A stretch of DNA of 64,000 nucleotides from Isoetes taiwanensis (GCA_021234155.1 JAJEKV010000017.1:489467-553466), one strand, 5' to 3'. Positions 1-11,655 are shown, numbered from the stretch's first letter. The notes: generated by a model from the letters alone, not told the origin. Program-made: numbers and translations.

Positions 1-940
1 TTGTTCGTCAATGACATCAACTAACGTCCAGATTCCACTACGCCGTCCGTTGCTACATGGACGAATCGGGGAGCCACGAGTGTCCAATTAACACCATTGT
101 TGGGATTCAATCGCAGTCTAAAGCCTTGGTGGAAGTTCGCGACGTGGAGTGAGATATCACAAAAATTACAGAGATCATTTTCATGCATTGTTGAGCCTTT
201 GCACCCCATTTAGAAATAGAAGAATAGTAGAAGTATTGCATACCAACATTTGTAGCACAAATACATGAGAATTATTGTGCCTGCTTGAGTCATTTGCACA
301 CATCAAAGTCTGTTCCATAGATTCAAGGGTCTGTTAAGTACAAATCTGTATTCATATTCTAATCAAGTGAATCTTGCCAATCCTTTCTCAAGCACCCTAG
401 GCATTGATATTCCACAAAATAGCAAAAAAGGAGCATTTAAGCATCTAGAAAATTCAAATTCACAGTTGTTATCTCATAACAGGCAGTTGTCAAGAAAAGC
501 AAAAATTTCATACTGAGACACATCTTTCTGCAAAAGGCTTTCAGGAACATTGTGTGCAGGCGTTTTAGAGAGTGTTGGAAATCTCAGATCTCAAAAAAGA
601 GCCATCTTTATCGAGTTGAAGATTTTAATTCTCCGCCAGGGATATTGATCAAAAATTGACCCGGTCAGGGTTGCTTATTTGAAAAGCTTGCCATCATCAA
701 AATCCATCTGACTTTTTTGCCAATATCCTTCAAGGTCTTGTGCAGTTCTAGAATCAAGAATCAGGAGCAAAATCCCATTAGTTTGCATTTGACATGCATT
801 TTGGCTAGGCATATTTTTTTGTCTTTTGGGAAAGCTATTCTTAGCATCTGTTTGAGCTTTCTCCTTGGATTTGGTTGCCTCAAGCAACCTGGAGGTTCTA
901 AACCACTGAGGTTGAAGGTTTTGCCAGGAACATCTTCAAC
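1..940. other. Unassigned sequence, no gene supported
   Basis: The only open frames are short and overlap one another on both strands. A 62-codon minus-strand frame (21-209) resembles no family I know. The stretch is of moderate AT content, has no tandem structure, and runs into the 19-bp minisatellite at its right end. Confidence 0.5.
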
Positions 941-3642
941 ACCTTGGCATGTTGGAGCACACATGGCATCTTTGAGCCACCTTGGCATGTTTGAGCCTAG
1001 GTGGCATGTTGGAGCCTAGGTGGCATGTTTGAGCCACCTTGGCATGTTTGAGCCACGTTGGCGTGTTGGAGCCACGTTGGCGTGTTGGAGCCTAGGTGGC
1101 ATGTTAGAGCCTAGGTGGCATGTTTGAGCCTCGGTGGCATGTTGGAGCCTAGGGGGCATGTTTGCGCACCTTGGCCTGTTGGAGTCTAAGTGGCATGTTG
1201 GAGCCCGTGGCATGTTTGAGCCACCTTGGCATGTTTGAGCCACCTTGACATGTTCGAGCCTGCATGATGGCATGTTGGAGCCACCTTGGCATGTTCAAGC
1301 GTAGGTGGCATGTTTGCGCCACCTTGGCATGTTGTAGCCTAGGTGGCATGTTTGAGCCTAGGTGGCATGTTTGAGCCAATTTGATGTGCTGGAGCATAGG
1401 TGGCATGTTGGAGCCTAGTTGGCATGTTGGAGCCCACGTGGCATGTTTGAGCCACCTTGGCATGTTTGAGCCATGTTGGCATGTTGGAGCCTAGGTGGCA
1501 TGTTTGAGCCTAGGTGCCATGTTTGAGCCTAGGTGGCATGTTTGAGCCTAGGTGGCATGTTGGATGCCACGTGGCATGTTTGAGCCACCTTGGCATGTTT
1601 GAGCCTACGTGGCATGTTTGAGCCAACCTTGCCATGTTGGAGCCAAGGTAGCATGTTGGAGCCCACGTGGCATGTTTGAGCCACCGTGGCATGTTGGAGT
1701 CTAGGTGGGTGTGTTGGAGCCCACATGGCATGTTTGAGCCACCTTGGCATGTTGGAGCCTAGGTGGCATGTTGGAGCCCGCGTGGCATGTTTGAGCCACC
1801 TTGGCATGTTTGAGTCATGGCATGTTGGAACCTAGGTGGCATGTTGTGAGCCACCTTGGCTTGTTGCAGTCTATGTGGCATGTTGGATCCCACGTGGCAT
1901 ATTTGAGCTATCTTGGCATGTTGGAGCCTAGTGGCATGTTGCAAAACCACATGGTATGTTTGAGCGACCTTGGCATGTTTGAGCCTAGTTGGCATGTTGG
2001 AGCACACGTGGCATGTTTGAGCCACCTTGGCATGTTTGAGCCTAGGTGGCATATTGGAGCCTAGGTGGCATGTTTGAGCCACCTTGGCATGTTGCAGCCT
2101 AGGTGGCATGTTTGAGCCTAGGTGACATGTTTGAGCCACCTTGGCATGTTGGAGCCTAGGTGGCATGTTGGAGCCCACATGGCATGTTTGAGCTTAGGTG
2201 GCATGTTGGGGCCTAGGTGGCATGTTGGAGCCACCTTGGTGTGTTGGAGCCTAGGTGGCATGTTGGAGCCCATGTGGCATGTTTGAGACACCTTGGCATG
2301 TTGGAGCCTAAGGTGGCATGTTTGAGCCACGTTGGCATGTTTGAGCCTAGGTGGCATGTTGGAGCCTAGGTGGCATGTTGGAGCCTAGGTGGCATGTTTG
2401 AGCCACCTTGGCATCTTGGAGCCTAGGTGGCATGTTTGAGCCACCTTGGCATGTTTGAGTCTAGGTGGCATGTTGGAGGCTACGTGGCATGTTTGAGCCA
2501 CCTTGGTGTGTTGGAGCCTAGGTGGCATGTTGGAGCCCCGTGGCATGTTTGACCCACCTTGGCATGTTTGAGACACCTTGGCATGTTGTGGCATGTTGGA
2601 GCCCGCGTGGCATGTTTGAGTCACATTGGCATGTTTGAGCCTAGGTGGCATGTTGGAGCCTAGGTGGCACATTTGAGCCACCTTGGCATGTTGCAGCCTA
2701 GGTGGCATGTTGTGAGCCACCTTGGCTTGTTGCGACCTAGGTGGCATGTTGGAGCCATCGTGGCATGTTTGAGCTACCTTAGCATGTTTGAACCTAGGTT
2801 GCTAGTTGGAGCCTCGGGTGACATGTTTGAGCCTAGGTGGCATGTTGGAGCCTATGTTTGAGCCACCTTGGCATGTTGTAGCCTAGGTGGCATGTTGGAG
2901 CCCAGGTGGCATGTTTGAGCTACCTTGGCATGTTTGAGCCTAGGTGGCATGTTAGAACCTTGGGTGACATGTTTGAGCCCCCTAGGTGGCATGTTGGAGG
3001 CGTGGCATGTTTGAGCTTAGGGTGGCATGTTGGAGCCTAGGTGGCATGTTTGAGCCACCTTAGTGTGTTGGAGCCTAGGTGGCATGGTGGCATGTTTAAG
3101 CCACCTTGGCATGTTTGAGCCATCTTGGCATGTTTGAGCCACCTTGGCATGTTTGAGCCACCTTGGCATGTTTGAGCCTAGGTGGCATGTTGGAGCCTAG
3201 GTGGCACATTTGAGCCACCTTGGCATGTTGGAGCCTAGGTGGCATGTTGTGAGCCACCTTGGCTTGAGCCTAGATGGCATGTTGCAGGTGGCATGTTTGA
3301 GCCACCTTGGCATGTTTGAGCCTAGGTGGCATGTTGGAGCCACGTGGCATGTTTGAGCTACCTTGGCATGTTTGAACCTAGGTGGCTTGTTGGAGCCTAG
3401 ATGACATGTTTGAGCCACCTTGGCATGTTGGAGCCTAGGTGACATGTTGGAGCCCACATGGCATGTTTGAGCCACCTTGGCATGTTGGAGTCTAGGTGGC
3501 ATGTTGGAGCCCTTGTGGCATGTTTGAGTCACCTTGGCATGTTGGAGCCTAGGTGGCATGTTGGAGCCCACGTGGCCTATTTTGGCCACCTTGGCATGTT
3601 GGAGCCCACGTGCCGTGTTAGAGTGGGTGTGGCATGTTTGAG
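941..3642. repeat. 19-bp minisatellite, about 140 degenerate copies
   Basis: The array repeats every 19 bp for about 2.7 kb. Two variants dominate: A, TGGCATGTTGGAGCCTAGG, and B, TGGCATGTTTGAGCCACCT. Runs of A, runs of B and B-A alternations are mixed, with occasional unit truncations (for example near 2585 and 3080). CCACCTTGG in B is nearly the reverse complement of CCTAGGTGG in A, so B-A dimers can form a 9-bp stem with one mismatch around a short loop. Because 19 is not a multiple of three, three units make 57 bp or 19 codons, and the consensus has no stop in several frames. This yields many periodic open frames on both strands with a 19-residue peptide period. I regard none of them as genes. 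Confidence 0.95.
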
Positions 3643-3889
3643 TCCTTCAAGAACTGTCTATATGATGCCAAAACCAGTGACTATCTTTGGTTCTTCGTAT
3701 ATGAATGTGTCTTCTACAAGTTGCCAAGTGATGGATATCTTCAAGTTTCACGCTCTACAAGCTCGCACACACACATGTATGAAGTCAAATGCTAGTGAGT
3801 GTGTCAAGCATGCATACAACGCTTTTATGCAGCCATTTTGTGGTAGTAATGGCATGTGGACAACTTGGTCATACATGTATTCTTAGAAA

Positions 3890-4110
3890 GCCATAAAAAA
3901 CCACACCTCAAAAAAACACTATCTTAAAAAGCAACACCATAAAAAAAAACATCCCTTCAAAAAACTATACCGCCTGAGAAAACGACACATCCTTAAAAAA
4001 GAAACTACACCTCCTTAAGAAACCATACATCCTTAAAAAAAAAAACTATGGCTCCCTAAGAAAAACTACAGCATATCCTTGAAAAACCACACCTTCGTAT
4101 AACTACGTGT
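3890..4110. repeat. A-rich degenerate tandem repeat
   Basis: Loose units of about 20-27 bp repeat here, each with an A-run followed by a motif like CTACACCTCCTT or ACCACACCTC. The plus strand is strongly purine-biased (A-runs). The block lies between the minisatellite and the first LTR-like repeat. Nothing in it looks coding. Confidence 0.6.
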
Positions 4111-4171
4111 AGGTTTTTTTCATATCTTCAAAAAAACAATCCGTATTTTGTTTTTACTGTTATTTTCAGCC

Positions 4172-5003
4172 ATGGACCAAATGTTGGGGTTGTAGTGTAA
4201 GGCTGTGCTTGGGATCCTAAGGCAGTTTTTTACTGTCAAGGATTGAATTGGGGAGAAACCGGTTGGTGCTAACCCAAGGGGATTCTTATAAGAATTCGCA
4301 TTGCTGGGGAATTGCTGCCAGGGGCCAGACCAAGGCTTGGACCTTGAGGTCGAAATTACAGCAAGGGGCTGTGTGAATGACCACAATAGCAGTTTGACAC
4401 TGCCAAGGCCGATCAGAGTGAAGCATCTGGTAGTGTGGCTTTAAGGCAGTCTCATACTGCCAGGAGTCGAACCAGCATTAGACCCATAAGGCCTGATTGC
4501 AGCCAAGGGTTGTGTAAATGGTCATAGAGCAGTTGGTTACTGCAAAAGATCGGACAGGGCAAAGCATCTGAAAGGTGTTGAACTCTGGGGGATTCTCTAT
4601 AGGAATCCGGGCTTGCGAGAGTATTCTCTTAGCAGCAAGCCGATAAGACTAGCGCGGGGGATCCGGGATCCAAGGTGTGGGTGGTAGCTAGTCGGCGTCA
4701 ACACACGGGCAGAGATTGTTTCTAAGGAAAAAATTTTGTCGTGTAACATCATGCTTTTTGTTAATTGCATCCTGGGTATATCTCAAATTGTTTGTCGATC
4801 TATCCTCTCTAAAATCTTTTCATTATCTTAGCAATGACAACAGACATCCCTCTCATATGTTGTTGCATTTTAACATAAGAAAATGCTCTTAATTCTACAA
4901 CAGCGCCTTTAGAAAATTACCAAGCTTGGTTGTAGGTTTTTTTTCTGGGCGTGGTGTTGGTCTGGACAACTTTAGAGCACAGAGACGAGGGAGAAGAAGA
5001 TAT
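4172..5003 (+). repeat. LTR-like dispersed repeat, copy 1
   Basis: This block matches 10830-11655 along nearly its whole length. The copies share GCTTGGGATCCTAAGG near the start, a TAGTCGGCGTCAACAC block, and a run ending near AGGGAGAAGAAGATATAA. Similarity stops where the two continue into unrelated sequence. Copy 1 runs directly into a gypsy RNase H fragment, so it is probably the LTR and leader side of a Ty3/gypsy element whose gag, protease and RT have been deleted. Exact LTR ends could not be set, because no clear TG...CA boundary or primer site was found. Differences from copy 2 concentrate at CAG/CTG positions. Confidence 0.75.
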
Positions 5004-5084
5004 AATAAGCATTTGAGGTCTATACTGGCGCTTGTGGCCAAGCGTTAGGGGCAGTACTAATGCAGCAGGGTCACGTAGGGGCTT

Positions 5085-6545
5085 ATAAAAGTCGAAAACT
5101 AAGTCCTGCGGAAAAGAAATTATGCAACTTGTGAACAAGAGTTGCTAGCATTGTACATGCGTTAAGGACATGGAGGCACTACTTACGTAGTGGGACGAGC
5201 CAAGAGCCGCACAAGTTTATCGTCGATACTGACCATAAACCTGGGATTCTTGCAAAATTGAGCCGAAATTAGCCTGAGACATGCTAGGTGGCTAGAATTC
5301 CTCCATGAGTTCCATTTTTCCAATGAACATACACCAGGCAAAAATAATCCAGTTGCCAATGCATTATCAAGGGTTAAGCATATAAATACATTGATGACTT
5401 TGGCAAGTGATCTTATACAAGAGATCGAGGATGCATGTCCTAAGGATCAGCAAGATCCGGCGATGGTCAAGCTCAGGGAGCTGTGGACTGAGCAAGAGAG
5501 GTTGCATTCTATAAGGGAAGGATCTATGTTCCTTCGAGTGGGGACCTTAGGGAGTCAATTCTACGTGAGCACCATGATACTCCACAGCTGGGCATGGAGG
5601 TGAATGGAAGACGTATGAGTTGGGAAAAAGGTTCTATGACTTGCCAGAGTTGCAAGATCAAGTCAAGGACTTGGTAAGTCACTGCTTGATGTGTCAAGCG
5701 GTGAAAGCGGATCATGGGAAAACTTCGAGATTGTTACGAACTCTCCCTATACCAAATGAACGCTGGGAAAGCATGAGTATGGACTTCATAGTCGCATTAG
5801 CTAGAATTGCTAGGTAACATACGCAGATTTTGGTAATGGTAGATCGATTAACCAAGTATGCTAAGTTTATAGCATTAGGAAAAGGGAGGCTACAGGGGCA
5901 TGACGTAGCAGTTGCTTATTCCCTTGTCCATTGTAAGTGATCGAGACACTAAGTTCACGGGTCACTTCCGAAGAGATCTCATGAAAGGATTGAAGATCCG
6001 ATTATACATTAGTGGAAATCATCCACGAACGGGTGGGCAAACTAAGCGTATGAACATGATCCTGGAGGACATGTTGCGAAGTTTTGTCCACGAGAAGCAT
6101 TCTAGATGGGATGAGTATTTTCCCTACCTAGAGTTCGCTTATAATAATAGCCATCACAAGGGGATTTGGATGACTCTCTTTGTGGCTATGATGGGCCGAA
6201 ACTCAAGGCTTATTCTGGTATGCCTAAGTACCTTAGAACCGAAGTTGCAGTATACATGCTGCATGATATGGATGCAATCCTGCGGCAATGCAAGCAAGCG
6301 TTGCAAAAAGCTCAAAATAGGGCACGAACGTCTGCAAATCAGCATAGACGAGATGTCTCTTATGCGAAAGCTGATCACGTTTTCTTACGGGTCGTTTATC
6401 TTTTGGCAGATGCCTAAACTTACTCCGCGGTATGCTGAACTTTTTAGGGTGCTAAAAGGATCGGGGAAACAGCGTACGAGTTGAACTTACTACAGGAAGT
6501 AGGGATCCATCCTGTGTTTTATGTAAGTCAGCTGAAAAGGGGCTA
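5085..6545 (+). pseudogene. Ty3/gypsy pol fragment: RNase H, integrase, chromo-side linker
   Basis: Conceptual translation across several frameshifts gives a gypsy pol in the right order. RNase H residues include SRKLSPAEK, VHALRTWRHYL and the end motif GKNNPVANALSR (usually GKxNxVADALSR). The integrase zinc region ends in CLMCQAVKADHGK, and the core has MDFIV and SDRDTKFTGHF. The usual GQTERVN reads GGQTKRMN, so the catalytic glutamate appears replaced by lysine. After the core comes IHPVFYVSQLKRGY, typical of the stretch before the gypsy chromodomain. Stops and frameshifts occur near 5140, 5290, 5600, 5815 and 6160. Gag, protease and most of RT are missing upstream, where the LTR-like repeat abuts RNase H. 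The element is dead. Confidence 0.9.
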
Positions 6546-7440
6546 TACTGGAAACCGCTAACGTGGTTAGTCCGCAAAGTATAACGATCGTCTTAAACTC
6601 CTCCTCAGCTTGAATGTCTTATGAATAAAAAGAGTTCGGCAGGCAGCTAATAGGGATGTGTTAAAACATCGGGTTCAAGCAGGAGACCTCTCTCCGAGGA
6701 TGCCACCGGGGAGACGGAGGAATTTGTCTGGCAGTTCCCCTCATCTAAGGGATCAACCCTTGAGGGCAAGGTCCAAAGGAGGGGAGGAATGTTACAGTGC
6801 TCCCAAAGGGCATAGCCAGTAATCGGGCCCTTGACCCGGACGTCCATGAGCACCGGGGATACTATTGGTCGCGATTAGGCGGTTGTGATTCAATGGGCGT
6901 GTTTGATCGTAATCATTCTACGATGGCGGGATGCGGGGGTAAATGGTATTAATGGCTAGCTGGCGGCGCGGTAATGGTCCTCTAGGAGGTGCTAATATTA
7001 TTAATATTAAGCCGTGGCAAAAGCTACCAGGGATTGACCAGGCGGTGGAACCATAAGCTTACATGATTAACATTAGACATTAACTAGTAATGGTGCCGGC
7101 GTTCTTTGGGCATAAGTTGAGAGCCTTTGTTTGGGTTTCTTTCATCCGAAGTGCATGCTTTCGAAGAGTGTGTACATGTAGATCCTCCTCTCATCAACGG
7201 TATACTCTTGAAAAGTGGCTCTTGCTTCCACCAATTGTTCTATTGTAAAGAATTGCATACAACCACTCCAACAACATTACGAGCCCCTAAGCTTTTTGTC
7301 TCACGTTTAGTGTCACTAATCAACTTGGCTCTTTTGCTAGGATAATGTCGCTTAACCTGATACTTCTCCCCTTTTGCCTAGGTTTAGAGTTATAAGCGCC
7401 AATGGATCAATATCAAGACAATCATTGTCCCCAACAACCT
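6546..7440 (+). other. Gypsy 3' side with polypurine tract, then unassigned sequence
   Basis: After the pol fragment, a purine tract (AAAGGAGGGGAGGA, about 6775-6788) precedes TGTTACAGTGCTCCC. This is the arrangement of a polypurine tract followed by a 3' LTR. The LTR's right end cannot be seen, and this sequence does not match the repeat at 4172, so its relation to that element is unclear. From about 7100 to 7440 nothing is recognised. Confidence 0.4.
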
Positions 7441-7447
7441 CGAGGGC

Positions 7448-7815
7448 TCACGGAAAAATATAATCCTCCACAAATTGAACACTACTTATAGGCCATGCCA
7501 TGATGCAAGGTACCTCCAATTGCTTGACACAACTAAAACATTCCTTGTCACCCAAACCTTTACCTTTCCAGTTGTCTTCCAACAAAGAAATTGCAATACC
7601 AATATTGTCTTCCCCTAGCCTTTCATCATTAACGGCTTGACGGGATCCGCTAGCACAATGACTCCTTGGCCTACTATTTCCTTGTTGCACTTGTGCATGA
7701 TTCTCACCTTCTTGTTCCTCCATTGCACCCTACTATAGAGGACTAATTGTTTTTCTTCAACATTCTTGCTAGGAGGTGCCTTTTCATTGAAATTGCTCTT
7801 TTCAATATGTTGCAC
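7448..7815 (-). pseudogene. Possible plant transposon-type protein remnant
   Basis: Two overlapping minus-strand frames join by one frameshift near 7615. They read VGQGVIVLADPVKPL, then LGEDNIGIAISLL, then MAWPISSVQFV. The order resembles the C-terminal domain found in plant En/Spm-type (Tnp1-like) proteins, where a V-G-x-G-x-ahead segment precedes a tryptophan-proline motif. The match is from memory of motif style only. It has no clear start, no promoter and no visible transposase core beside it. It could equally be a fragment of an uncharacterised plant gene. Confidence 0.3.
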
Positions 7816-8272
7816 ATCATCTTGAGTTGGAGAGGCACCATTGACCTAGACAAATTGCACCCTTTTTAGTCAATGAGTAGGAAATATTAAAACACTATAA
7901 GATAAGAAAAGTACGTACATTTATGGAATATATGGAGGTAAATCATATTTTTTAAAAAGCAAGAAATTCCTTGGAAATAGGTTTAGTATATTAATAACAA
8001 TGGGTATAAACAAAATCATTTAAAACAAGAATTTTCGTGGCAACAACAGGGAAATGACATTTATATAAATAAATCCAAATTTTAATTATCGAAAATTTAG
8101 ACTTATCTTATCTTAGAATCCTAAAAAAAAAAGACATATAAGCGATAAGCGATAAAATAGCCGGTGAGAATTTATTCTCCATAATATAACCTAGATTATA
8201 TAGGCGGGCGGGAAGATGGAAATGCGCTGGCGTGTTTTTGAGGCAATCATTAATTCACGCTAATTTCTAATT

Positions 8273-8602
8273 AACCCTATATAAATCCGGTTCCGCGCTC
8301 TCGGGACCTCCATTCCTTCCAAATTTTTTTTTCTCGCGCCATGAAGCGTTAGGCCTCGGCAATGAACTTCATGAAGAACCGAGGTCTCCTCAAAGAGACG
8401 TCGAGTTGAAGAAGTCCCTAAATCCGCCCCTCCCAGATTTTTTTTATCGAAATTCTCCTCGATTGGGTCGGAGGAGGATTGAGGAGGAGGAGGAGGAGGA
8501 ATTCTGGCCGCTCTGCCGGGGGTTGGCTCGACCACGAAGCGAGAGAATGAAATCTCGAAGAAGAGTGGGAGGAGGAGGAGGAAGAAGATTTAGAAGAAGG
8601 TG
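8273..8602 (+). promoter_or_regulatory. Possible core promoter, first exon and splice donor
   Basis: CTATATAAAT at 8277-8286 is a good TATA box. About 25 bp later the sequence becomes CT-rich and then GAG-rich, as in plant leaders. A purine-rich stretch of GAG and AGA triplets ends at AGAAGAAG followed by GTGAGAATTG near 8601, a good donor context. No conserved protein is encoded, and the expected intron would consist of the pyrimidine tract that follows. This may be the 5' end of a host gene cut off by repeat expansion, or chance. Confidence 0.3.
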
Positions 8603-8654
8603 AGAATTGACCAATTTTTGGAATGATTTGAAATGAATCGAGGTTTGCATATAC

Positions 8655-10182
8655 GCCTTTTTTTTGCACCTTTCTTTTCTTCTTTCTTTTCTAACACCTT
8701 TTTATGCCTTCTCTTTTTCCCACCCTTTTTCCATGTCTTCCCTTTTTTTTCTCAACCTTTTACTCTTTCGCCCTTTTCCATGCCTATTTTTCCCTTCTCT
8801 TTTCCTCTTTTTCCCACTCTTTTCCTCCTTTTTTGTGTGCCCGTTTCCCTTCCATTTTTCTTTTCCCCTCCCGTTTTTCCATGCCATTTTACCTTCCCTT
8901 TTTCCATCTCCTCACCCTTTCCCTCTTTCCCTTTTCCATTTTCCTTTTTTCTCTTCCCTTTTCCATTTTCCTCATTTTTTTTTTTTTCCTCTCTCTCTTT
9001 CCTCCATTTTCCATTCTTTTTCTTTTCTATTTCCCTTTTCCCATGACCTTTTCCTCCCTTTTTCTTCTTTCTATTTTTTCCGTGCTTCTTTTTCCTCCCT
9101 TTTCCCACCCTTTTCCCACCCTTCCTTCCCCGTGCAATTTTTTTCCTTCTTTCAACCCTTCCTTTTTTTTTTTTCTCTTTTTCCTTTTCTCATGTCCTTT
9201 TCCCTTTCCCTCCCCTCCATCACTCCCTGCTTCCCTTTCCCTTTCCCTTTTTTTCCGTTTCCTTTTCTTGATGGATTTTTTTTTTCTTTCCATTTTCCTC
9301 CTTTTGCCGATCCTTTTCACGGGTGCACTCTTTCCCTTCCTTTCCTTTTCCTTTTCCCTTTTTTCCATGCCTTTTGCACATTTGTTTTATTCTCTTATTT
9401 CCTATACCCATTTTTCCTCTTTCCCCACCCTTCCTCTCTTGCCCCTTTTCTTTTCCCTTTTTTTTTTTTTTTTTTTTTCCCTTTCTTCACCATTTTCCTC
9501 TTCCCTTTTCTCTCATGCCCTTCCCCCCTTCCCTTTTCTCGTTTCCCTCTTTTTTTTTTCCTTGTCACTTCTACCTAGGTTCCCTTTCCCCTTTTTCCTT
9601 TTCCTTTTTCTTTCTTCTCACTTTCCCTTTTTCTATGCCCTTTTCTTTTCCCTCTCCCCATCCTTTTCTTGTTCCCCTTGTCCCTTCCCTTTTCCTCATT
9701 TTTTTTCAACCTTTCACTCTTCCCTTTTTCTTGATGTTTTTTTTTCCCTTCCCTTTTCCCTCTCTTTTTTTTCCTTTTCCTATGCCATTTGTCCCTTCCT
9801 TTTTCCTCTTTCCTCAACGATTCTCTTTTTTTCCCCTTTTCCCATGTTCCTTCCTTTTCCCATGTTTTTTTTCTCCTCCCCTTTTCTATGCTTTTTTTCT
9901 CCTTCATTTTCTCCTTTTTTCAACCTTTTCTTCTTTCCTTTTTTTTTCATGCCCTTTCCATTTACCTTTTCCACTTTATCTCTTCCTCCTTCCCTCATGC
10001 CCTTTTCCCAGGTTCCCTTTCCCTTTTTTGTTTTCCATGCCTTTTTCTCTTCTCTTATCCCCACCCTCTTCCCTTTTCCTTTTACCCTTTTCCCTTTTTC
10101 CCATGCCTTTTTGCCCTTCACATTCTCTCTTTCCACTTCCCTTTTCCTTTTCCCCCTTTTCATTTACCCTTTCCCCTTAAGA
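8655..10182. repeat. 1.5-kb polypyrimidine tract
   Basis: The plus strand is almost only C and T, in loose units such as CCCTTTTCC and TTTTCCCTT, with CATGCC or CATG islands every few dozen bases. The purine content is nearly limited to those islands. A 516-codon plus-strand frame spans the tract, but its translation is a low-complexity F/P/S/L string and its complement is K/E/R/G. Such homopurine-homopyrimidine DNA can adopt triplex (H-DNA) form in vitro. Period is irregular, so I call it a cryptic tract, not a clean satellite. Confidence 0.95.
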
Positions 10183-10829
10183 GATCGAAGCATGACCAAT
10201 CACAGTGTTGGTAAGTCGTGCAATAAATCTAGGCCTTCGGATGCATCCAGATGATCTCGGCCATTCAAATTAGGGCTCGGTGCACTACTTACGGTATAAC
10301 ATTATAATATAAGATGTTAATGTAAGGCCCTAGGGGCAAATGCTATTTAATTGTAAGTTAAAAGGTTTGGTATGGTTTTAATGTTAATATTAAAGGTACA
10401 CGTGGCATGAAAGTATTGGGTGGGTCTTAACCTGATATGAAATCGGGGAGGCAATTCGTGCATGAAGATCCGCTTGCCGGATCGATGGGTTAGCTCAGTG
10501 CATGAAATTGGATCAAGTAAGGGCTTTGATCACATTTGGTTTTGGTCCGCAGTGTTTAATTAACTCGGATGGAGTTCTATAAAGCTTGGGATTCGGATTT
10601 GAGGAGATGTAAAACCGGGTTGAATAGATTGAGTTAGGATTCTGCTGTGATTAAAGCTAGGTTTGATTCAAGAACAGGTTTTGGCTTTGGATTTAGAATC
10701 CGAGGTTGATGATTGTGGCTTCAAGATAGTTTGATTCTCGCCAAGAGCTGGATCGACATTGGACCCATAGGAATTCGGATTGGCAGCCCGAGACTATGAT
10801 TCATCCTTGCTTGATTCGTGGGTTTAGCC
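10183..10829. other. Unassigned spacer, possible LTR start near 10318
   Basis: After the pyrimidine tract ends, the sequence returns to mixed composition. TGTTAATGTAAGGCCC near 10317 resembles the start of a gypsy LTR and would extend the LTR-like repeat to the left. Copy 1 at 4172 shows no counterpart for this part, so the extension is uncertain. No gene is seen. Confidence 0.4.
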
Positions 10830-11655
10830 CATGTGGCCGAAATAGCGACCCTAAAGGTCGTGCTTGGGATCCTAAGGCGTTTTTCTAGTGTCAAGGATTG
10901 AATTGGGGAGGAACCGGTTGGTGCTAACCCAAAGGGATTCTTATAAAATTCGCACACGCCGAGGGCGGACCAAGGCTTGGGCCTTGAGGTGAAATTACTG
11001 ACCGCCGGTGTGAATGACCACAAGAAGCGGTTTGACACCGCCAAGGCCGATCGAGGGAAGCATCCGTAGTGTGGCTTTAAAGGCGATCTCATACTACCGT
11101 GAGTCGAATCCAACATTAGACCCATAAGGTTCGATTGCAGCCAAGGGTCGTGGTAACGATCATAAGCGGTTGGTTCTTGCAAAAGATCGGACAGGGCAAA
11201 GGGCAAAGCGTCTGAAAGGTATTGAACTCTGGGGGATTCTCGACAGGAATCCGGGCTTGCGGGAGTATTCTCTTACCAGCAAGTCGATAAGACTAGCGCG
11301 GGGGATCCGGGATCCAAGGTGTGGGTGGTAGCTAGTCGGCGTCAACACGCGGGCAGAGATTGTTTCTAAGGAAAAAATTTTGCCGTGTAACATCATGCTT
11401 TTTGTTAATTGCATCCTGGGTATGTCTCAAATTGTTTGTCGATCTATCCTCTCTAAAATCTTTTCATCATCTTAGCAATGACAACAGACATCCCTCTCAT
11501 ATGTTGTTGCATTTTAACATAAGAAAATGCTCTTAATTCTACATCAGTGCCTTTAGAAAATTATCAAGCTTGGTTGTAGGTTTTTTTTTCTGGGCATGGT
11601 GTTGGTCTGGACAACTTTAGAGCACAGAGACGAGGGAGAAGAAGATATAACAAGG
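10830..11655 (+). repeat. LTR-like dispersed repeat, copy 2
   Basis: This is the second copy of the repeat at 4172-5003, in the same orientation. The right three hundred bases are nearly identical between the copies. The left half differs by clustered small changes, most of them at CAG/CTG sites. It is not followed by gypsy pol. Minus-strand open frames of 161 and 84 codons inside it are shadows, because the same frame is broken in copy 1. Confidence 0.75.

Noticed and set aside
1759-3886. Open frames of 139, 130 and 142 codons in the minisatellite
   Set aside because: They are the 19-bp unit read three times per 57 bp. Equivalent frames are open on both strands, so openness is no evidence of coding.
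8704-10254. 516-codon open frame on the plus strand, and several lysine/glutamate-rich minus-strand frames
   Set aside because: They lie in an almost pure pyrimidine tract, which avoids stops by composition alone. The translations are low-complexity and frame-independent.
10721-11414. 161- and 84-codon minus-strand frames
   Set aside because: They fall inside the LTR-like repeat and are disrupted in its other copy at 4172-5003.
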